DNA from: Mytilus edulis
Lineage: Eukaryota; Mollusca; Bivalvia; Mytilida; Mytilidae
Assembly (NCBI RefSeq): GCF_963676685.1
Contig: NC_092345.1
Location: 46,583,838 to 46,647,837, forward strand
Reading direction: 5' to 3'
Length of the DNA stretch: 64,000 nt
Both the position numbers and the translations under genes were made by a program. The notes under the pieces are model-generated. The model did not search any database. It was not told where the DNA came from and worked only from the letters and a program-made list of their open reading frames with translations. Positions 59,001 to 64,000 of this stretch are shown piece after piece; position 1 is the stretch's first letter, and each line of letters begins with the position of its first letter.

Positions 59001-62000
59001 CTAAATGACCCAAGTTTTGAATATAAGAAAACTTATATATGCACTTTTGGGACAATACCATCTCGTCAGCTTAATCCAAAATTGTCATGTCAATCCCAAC
59101 CAAATGTGTTGATGAATACATGTACATGTGTGAGCTATAGTAGTTTCATACGGATAGGGACTTCTAGAGAACCTGAAACAAATTAAATTATAAGAGACAT
59201 ATTGATATACTATAGAGATCTGACTAATTTTTAAATTATTTTATTAAATAGTCGACCCACATTGTTCTCATGACGCCAAACACCCGGCTAATGTGACTGT
59301 AACATCCGATATGGACGTCAATGTATTCGTACACTGCGAAAACGGAAGAACGTTTCATGTGGATCAGGATGAAGATCAGGTTCATTACATAGCTCATGTT
59401 CACTACTCCGGGAACGCATCTGGTGACAACTGCATATTTCATGTATGTATATTGGAAATAGCCCATATAGTTATGACATTTGAACGGCTTTTTAATATTA
59501 AAAAATCTGGATGACTTTTGCGTCACAGAAAAAAAATTAAAACATTTTTTCTAGACGTCATCAGCGTACTTTTCGCTTTAAGGTAACACGATACCGAATG
59601 ACGTTACGCCATGCGTTATCGTTCCTGACGTTATCGAATAACGTTCACACATATAAGCCAATGCAGCGGGCCTTGTGTGACATTTTTAACGGTAACTTTC
59701 CCTAGATGCAGAGTGCCGAGAGTTTTGATGCAATACGTAGCGGTTATTTGACATAGATTGTTTTATCGTTTTCCGGCAATCATTCTGCTCGTTGTTAATC
59801 TTTAAAAAGTATTACTTTACTTTTAAATATTCTGTTTCTTTGATATTCAAGCATCTGCACGCTTTATCTATATATGTTCTTAGGCATAACAGACACAGTT
59901 TTATCACTTTATTTTTATTCTTGGTATAGATATAGGAAGATGTGGTGTGAGTGCCAATGAGACAACTCTCCATCTAAATAACAATTTATAAAAGTAAACC
60001 TTGGTTTATTTTTGCAATAAGTACTTATTCATGATTCACGCCGTATCCCCATGAAATTTTGTTTTGAAAGTAGAAATCTAATTTATAGAAGCTTATGATG
60101 ATGTGTGAAAAAAACGCGGAATTTTACAACTATTAATTCGTTTTAAAATGGTCATCAAAAAAACCGCTCGGACAAAATTGAAATTTATTTGGATGAGAAT
60201 ACGGATATAATTAGGGGAAAAGCACAATACAAGCAGACGTTGAAAATCATACAGAAAATAGTTTGTTTGTATGGAATGTAAAAAAGTGGTTATTTAGCCG
60301 AATAACTTTTCCTGTGTTCCATGTGTAAACAGTCTCTGAAATTCATTGGTCTGTACAGAGTAAATTCGATATAGTTTTGGAAATATTTTAAAATTCAGTG
60401 CCAGCTTTGTAATCGTATAAACCAGGTCTACTCAGGACGGACAGCAACATCGGAATGAAGCATTAGAAAGTTAACGAAGGCTGAGAAATACATGGGCACT
60501 TGATTCGGCAGAAATAAAATAACAAAATTCAGGTTCCGTTACAGTCTGAATAAAGCCAGCCCCGAGTATCCACTTGCGTCTACAAATGCAAGTTGATAGT
60601 TGAGGCTGGCTGTAGTCAGACCGGTTCCGTGTTCCCCGATTCCATTATAATTTTTTTTCTTGAAATTTACATGCAAACGACTGACTTTTTATTATTCAAA
60701 CGGCAAGAGACTGTAAAAAAGGCTAGATCTTGAAATCATTTAGATTTTATATTCGTGTTAATTTACGCTTGCATGGGTATTCGGTGTTTTTTTAGTTTTG
60801 AGTTGGAAATAATGTACATGTACAAGTTGGGAGATAAAACGACTGAAAGAAAATTAACAAAGTTACCTTTTAGGGCTCAGAGGGCCATATTGCTCGCATA
60901 CTAGGCGTCGGAAAAGGCCCGGAAAGTATTTTATTTTATTTTAAGTATATATATACATATATAGCGTCAGTTAAAATTTTCCCGACCATCATCGCGGATG
61001 CCCTGCCTCTATTGCAAAACCTACATGTACCTATTGTATTTATTGTTAACTTGTTCTCGTCCTGAACATGCATGAAATATTTTCCACTGGACGTTAACCA
61101 ACCAATAATCAAAGCAATCAATCCTACAATTTACACCCGTCACTTGGAACTTTAGTTGTTAAAATTTAAATCATTGCCTCTAATTTTTTCAAAAAATTCG
61201 ACAAAGTTTAAACGCAGACCGCGAGGAAGACCAAAATTGAACAGTTACGCAAAACTAATTGAACATGCAGTTGTTTTACTTATATAAAGAATGCATATAT
61301 GATCTCAAGATTTGTTATGTAAATAATTTTTCACAAATGACCGAATGTTGAAATTTGTGAAATTTTGCATAGTTTGCTAACCCGAATAATTCAGTCCCTC
61401 CCCGTAATCGATCTCTCCTACTTACTTAATGTAGTAAGCGGAATATAACGACTGAATTATTCGGGTTAACAGTTTGCAAGGTTTGTCCGACTTGCTGAGC
61501 AAACAAGTAACACATTTACACTACGCAGAGTACACTATACTACATGTATTGTATGTACCAAGTCAAGAATATGACAGCTGTTTATCATTCTTTTGATGTT
61601 TTTCAGCTTTTGATTTCGTCATTTGATAAGGGATTTTTTCGTTTTGAATTTTTCTTGGAGTTTTGTTATTTTATTTTTTGGAAGGTGTATTTTATCAGGA
61701 TCATTATTTTTCCTCATAATTTTCACAAATAACAGAATGTTTAACCTTTTTTGACTGGTGCATCAAATGTGTCTTTTATAAACAACTGTTTTCAAAATTG
61801 TATTGTATCGTCCCGAACATGCATGAACTATTAGCCACTGAACGTTAAAAAACCATCAAACCGAGCAATTAAAAAACTGTTAAATGAATCAAATTTTTTA
61901 AAATACTATATTTCTGCATCACGGAATGCAGTACGTACCACCATTGTCTAATATGATGGAGTTAAAAATCAGTAATTCGGATGAATCTCACGTGAAATGT

Positions 62001-63812
62001 TTCATTTAATTTTCACGTAAACTTAACAAAAATCTGAAGGTATTTTTTATGGTTTCAATCAAATTTTAGAACAAAGATATTATTTGAATAATTTTATTGC
62101 AAATATTTACGTGAATTTAACGTGTACAAAATTCCGGTGATTTATGCATAAACTATTATCATAAGATTCACATGGAACCTGTTCACGCAAGTTTCAAGTA
62201 TATGCTCGTTTGATGTGAAAATCAGACGATATAAATATTAATTCATATGAGTGAAATTCCATGTGCAGGACGAAATAAAATTATATCTGATTCAGTAGAA
62301 TTGTATATTGCATTACTAGGAACTTTACGACAGTCGACAGGGGAAATGAAAATAAAATATACTCATTCAGATCCCGACACATATTTTTTTTCTCCATTTC
62401 TCTGAGAAGGAATAACGTTATATTCCGTACACCATAACGTCACACGTTTTTGGTCAAATTCTAGGCCTATCGATCAACTTTGAAACCATTTATTTCAAAA
62501 ACAAGGATGGTGACATATGAGTTTCTATACGTGTATGGATTCACTATGCAATCCTGGATATTATGTTAGTTTTTTGTTTTTCTCCGTATATAAGAAAATA
62601 GCCATCCATTCGAAAATCTAAAAAGGTAAGCCGAAAAAAAGGCATTTCCCCTATATACCTAAGTAAATTTGTCGCCAAAATTGACGTTTTCCTATGAAAA
62701 TTCCAAAAAGTTAAAAATGGTGACCCCCATTTTTTATTACATATTCCGATGTAACTCGATTCAAAGTACACGTATGCCAAAAAATTTGGAAATCGGGAGA
62801 TATGCCATTCGGTATCGTGTTACCTTAAGAAAAAATCGAAACAAAAAACTGTATTGACCGTGTTCATGCTTGTTCATTGGGTTATGTTGGAACATGCTCA
62901 TTTTTGACAAGTTGTTCATACGACTTTTTGACTGCTGTATGTTGTGGTAAAACAATAGTTATGGCATATTGTAATACACCTGTCCGTCCTTTCGCCCGTC
63001 CGTGCCATTATGGGTAAATAGTTATTCCGCATAACTACTCCTACAGTTTAGATCCAAGGATGTTTTCACTTTGAGATCTGTTTGTATATATATATTGAGG
63101 CTGTGCATTTGGTCAGGGTTTTGATTTTTATTATCTGCTCTTTTTGAGAGATAGTTGAATTTTTTTCATCTTTTGGGGTATCTACTTGCGTAAGAGGAGC
63201 GTTTCCAGATAAGTCCTCCTACAGTTTGAATACTAGGAATTTTTCTGGCCGTTTGAAAATATATTTAATATGTGCATGGGGTCAGGATTTGGATTTTTAT
63301 TGATATTTGCTCTTTTGGAAAATAGTTGAACTTTATCATTTTGGGGGTATAAGCGGTTAAATGTTATGTAGTTATTTTAAAATAACAGATTGCATCTGTG
63401 GGGGCATCAATTGTGTCTACCAGACACAATAATATCTCAAAGTAAGTCCTACATTGTCTGGCAAAAAAAAGCCTTTAGACGTCAGAGCAAACTCGGACTT
63501 TGTTGTTGTATACAGCAGATTGGTACGTGGTCTGCTGTTCCTTATCAATGTCATGACTTAAATATTTCACTTGTATTGTTTATTTGTGCGTGTTTCTTTT
63601 TTCTAACTATTCCTTCAAACAAATGTTTAACTGCCAGTAAATTTTATATCTTTTCTTCTTCAGAGCAATAACAATTCACAATTCTATCAGGTGGCTTTAG
63701 AAATTTATTTCATACAAAATGGTGTGTTCCAGTATAAAGATGCCTACATTGTCACGTGTTCATATGCAGAGTATGGAACCAATGAAACTCAAGGAAATGA
63801 AGTTGATGTCCC
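56052..63812 (+). CDS. Secreted ZP-N-like protein, 5' part (first 149 aa)
   Basis: Four exons join in phase: 56052-56099, 57259-57319, 59252-59442 and 63664-63812. The gene continues beyond the window (exon 4 ends in phase 2 at GTATGT). Exon 1 encodes MQAICTYFFVVVSVVS, a signal peptide, two bases after a strong acceptor, so a 5' UTR exon lies upstream. The mature part has four cysteines at 41, 65, 97 and 132, the last in FQYKDAYIVTCSY. The number and spacing of cysteines, alternating hydrophobic strands and the D-x-x-x-VxC ending fit a ZP-N module, as in molluscan vitelline-envelope and other ZP proteins. Sequons include NVT, NAS and NET. The ZP-C half and membrane anchor would lie to the right. 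Family assignment is moderate. Confidence 0.7.
56800..56925. repeat. Minisatellite of about 38-bp units
   Basis: Three to four copies of CATGCATTGGAAATGTTCCA followed by GTATCATACAAAATATC. In intron 1 of the ZP-type gene, directly upstream of the 15-bp array. Confidence 0.85.
56956..57232. repeat. 15-bp minisatellite, TGTACTAGTATGAAC
   Basis: About 18 tandem units with a few G-to-A variants (TATAAAC) and one unit with an extra AGT. Each unit contains the palindrome ACTAGT. It ends 26 bases before the exon 2 acceptor of the ZP-type gene, so it covers the usual branch-point region. The open frame through it (CTSMN repeated) is fortuitous. Confidence 0.95.
57320..59251. other. Intron 2 of the ZP-type gene
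   Basis: No nested gene or clear repeat was recognised, apart from a short (CT)n at 58062-58071. Confidence 0.4.
59935..59995 (+). repeat. Dispersed AGGAAGATGTGGTGTGAGTG repeat
   Basis: The best copy of a repeat seen about ten times: near 1940, 3500, 4930, 13690, 16235, 17010, 22180, 42405, 48905 and 49325, on both strands. The consensus continues CCAATGAGACAACTCTCCAT. It produces many spurious frames. Confidence 0.75.
60541..60623. repeat. Hairpin, GCCAGCC ... GGCTGGC
   Basis: Nested inverted segments: GTCTGA / TCAGAC outside, GCCAGCC / GGCTGGC and CACTTGC / GCAAGTT inside. One imperfect stem of about 30 bp. Confidence 0.65.
61379..61468. repeat. 90-bp foldback, AACCCGAATAATTCAGTC arms
   Basis: Perfect 18-bp inverted arms at 61379-61396 and 61450-61467 around a 53-base loop. 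Typical of a very small MITE. Confidence 0.8.
63014..63350 (+). repeat. Two tandem units of about 170 bp
   Basis: Units at about 63014-63180 and 63195-63350 share CTCCTACAGTTT, GGTCAGG, TTTTGATTTTTATT, CTCTTTT and ATAGTTGAA. In intron 3 of the ZP-type gene, outside the TIR-bounded segment. Confidence 0.6.
63438..63500. repeat. Partial end of the 40126-40474 family
   Basis: Contains TTGTCTGGCAAAA, AGACGTCAGAG and AACTCGGACT in the order found in the right TIR of the 40-kb element. Confidence 0.65.
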
Positions 63813-64000
63813 GTATGTATTAGGGAGCAATCATTCAACTTCAAGGGGGTTATGTTTTTTTGTCTGAGCTGGATTTTTTCCAACGTTGTCACGTTTTCCA
63901 AATTTATCACTATCAGGTAAATTGGAAAATCTGGATTCAGAATTTTTTTTTTGTCATCTGTTTGATCATAATATTTTTTTTCATCAAATAAGGGATCAAA
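63813..64000. other. Intron after exon 4 of the ZP-type gene
   Basis: Starts GTATGTATTAGG. It soon enters a likely dispersed repeat (AGCAATCATTCAACTTCAAG, then T-rich). No coding signal before the window ends. Confidence 0.4.

Larger units (their letters stand above)
59578..62828. mobile_element. 3.25-kb segment with perfect 23-bp TIRs
   Basis: 59578-59600 starts TTAAGGTAACACGATACCGA and 62806-62828 is its exact inverse. Both ends carry TTAA at the outer edge, so a piggyBac-like TTAA target is possible. Inner flanks share ACGTTA / TAACGT phrases (59600-59650 and 62412-62440). No transposase frame lies inside. It contains a GATGTGGT repeat (59935-59995), hairpins at 60541-60623 and 61379-61468, and two CATGCATGAAATATTT repeats. 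It could be one large non-autonomous element filled with later insertions, or two small elements facing each other. Confidence 0.55.

Noticed and set aside
1-64000. tRNA or rRNA genes
   Set aside because: No cloverleaf with convincing A and B boxes and no conserved rRNA core was seen by eye; a dedicated covariance search was not possible here.

Overview
This is eukaryotic DNA, most likely from a marine bivalve of the Mytilus type. It is AT-rich, its genes are split into short exons by long introns with GT/AG sites, and it is crowded with small inverted-repeat elements, non-LTR retrotransposon tails and minisatellites. Several repeat cores (for example ACGAAACGCGCGTCTGGCGT, and the element starting AGCTCACC) are ones I associate with mussel genomes. 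The organism call is inference; the gene structures were read directly by joining exons.

Four host genes can be reconstructed, all on the + strand. (1) 19128-21687: a small secreted protein of 149 aa with a glycine-rich basic N-terminal half and one canonical EF-hand; its first coding exon is just the ATG. (2) 23394-31336: an intact seven-exon di-N-acetylchitobiase (CTBS, GH18, 370 aa) with signal peptide and catalytic glutamate. (3) 41918-49636: a six-exon PRDM12 orthologue (280 aa) with PR domain and three C2H2 zinc fingers, plus an extra candidate exon (47121-47182) that breaks the frame if included. (4) 56052-63812 and on past the window: the 5' part of a secreted protein with a ZP-N-like four-cysteine module. 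A class-A GPCR-like fragment (minus strand, 53980-54228) and two possible terminal exons of an unidentified gene (13184-13990) are weaker calls.

The rest is mobile and repetitive DNA. 1-19 kb: foldback elements (one MULE-like with a 9-bp target duplication), a G-tract element family, a Helitron-like element, a piggyBac-type MITE nested in an older repeat, a dense array of short palindromes, and a decayed Penelope-like reverse transcriptase. 23-31 kb: the CTBS introns hold several foldbacks, a minisatellite and a composite repeat carrying a nested element. 31.7-33.0 kb: a large minisatellite. 36.4-38.05 kb: a second palindrome array split by a transposon that is itself split. 40.1 kb: a second MULE-like element with 9-bp duplications. 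42-49 kb: PRDM12 introns with a LINE tail and a readable history of tandem duplication and insertion. 56-64 kb: introns of the ZP-type gene with a 15-bp minisatellite next to a splice site and a 3.25-kb segment bounded by perfect terminal inverted repeats.

The four genes show no functional link to each other. The items most worth a second look are the two palindrome arrays, the frame-breaking PRDM12 exon, the insertion histories with internal empty sites, and the 3.25-kb TIR-bounded segment.
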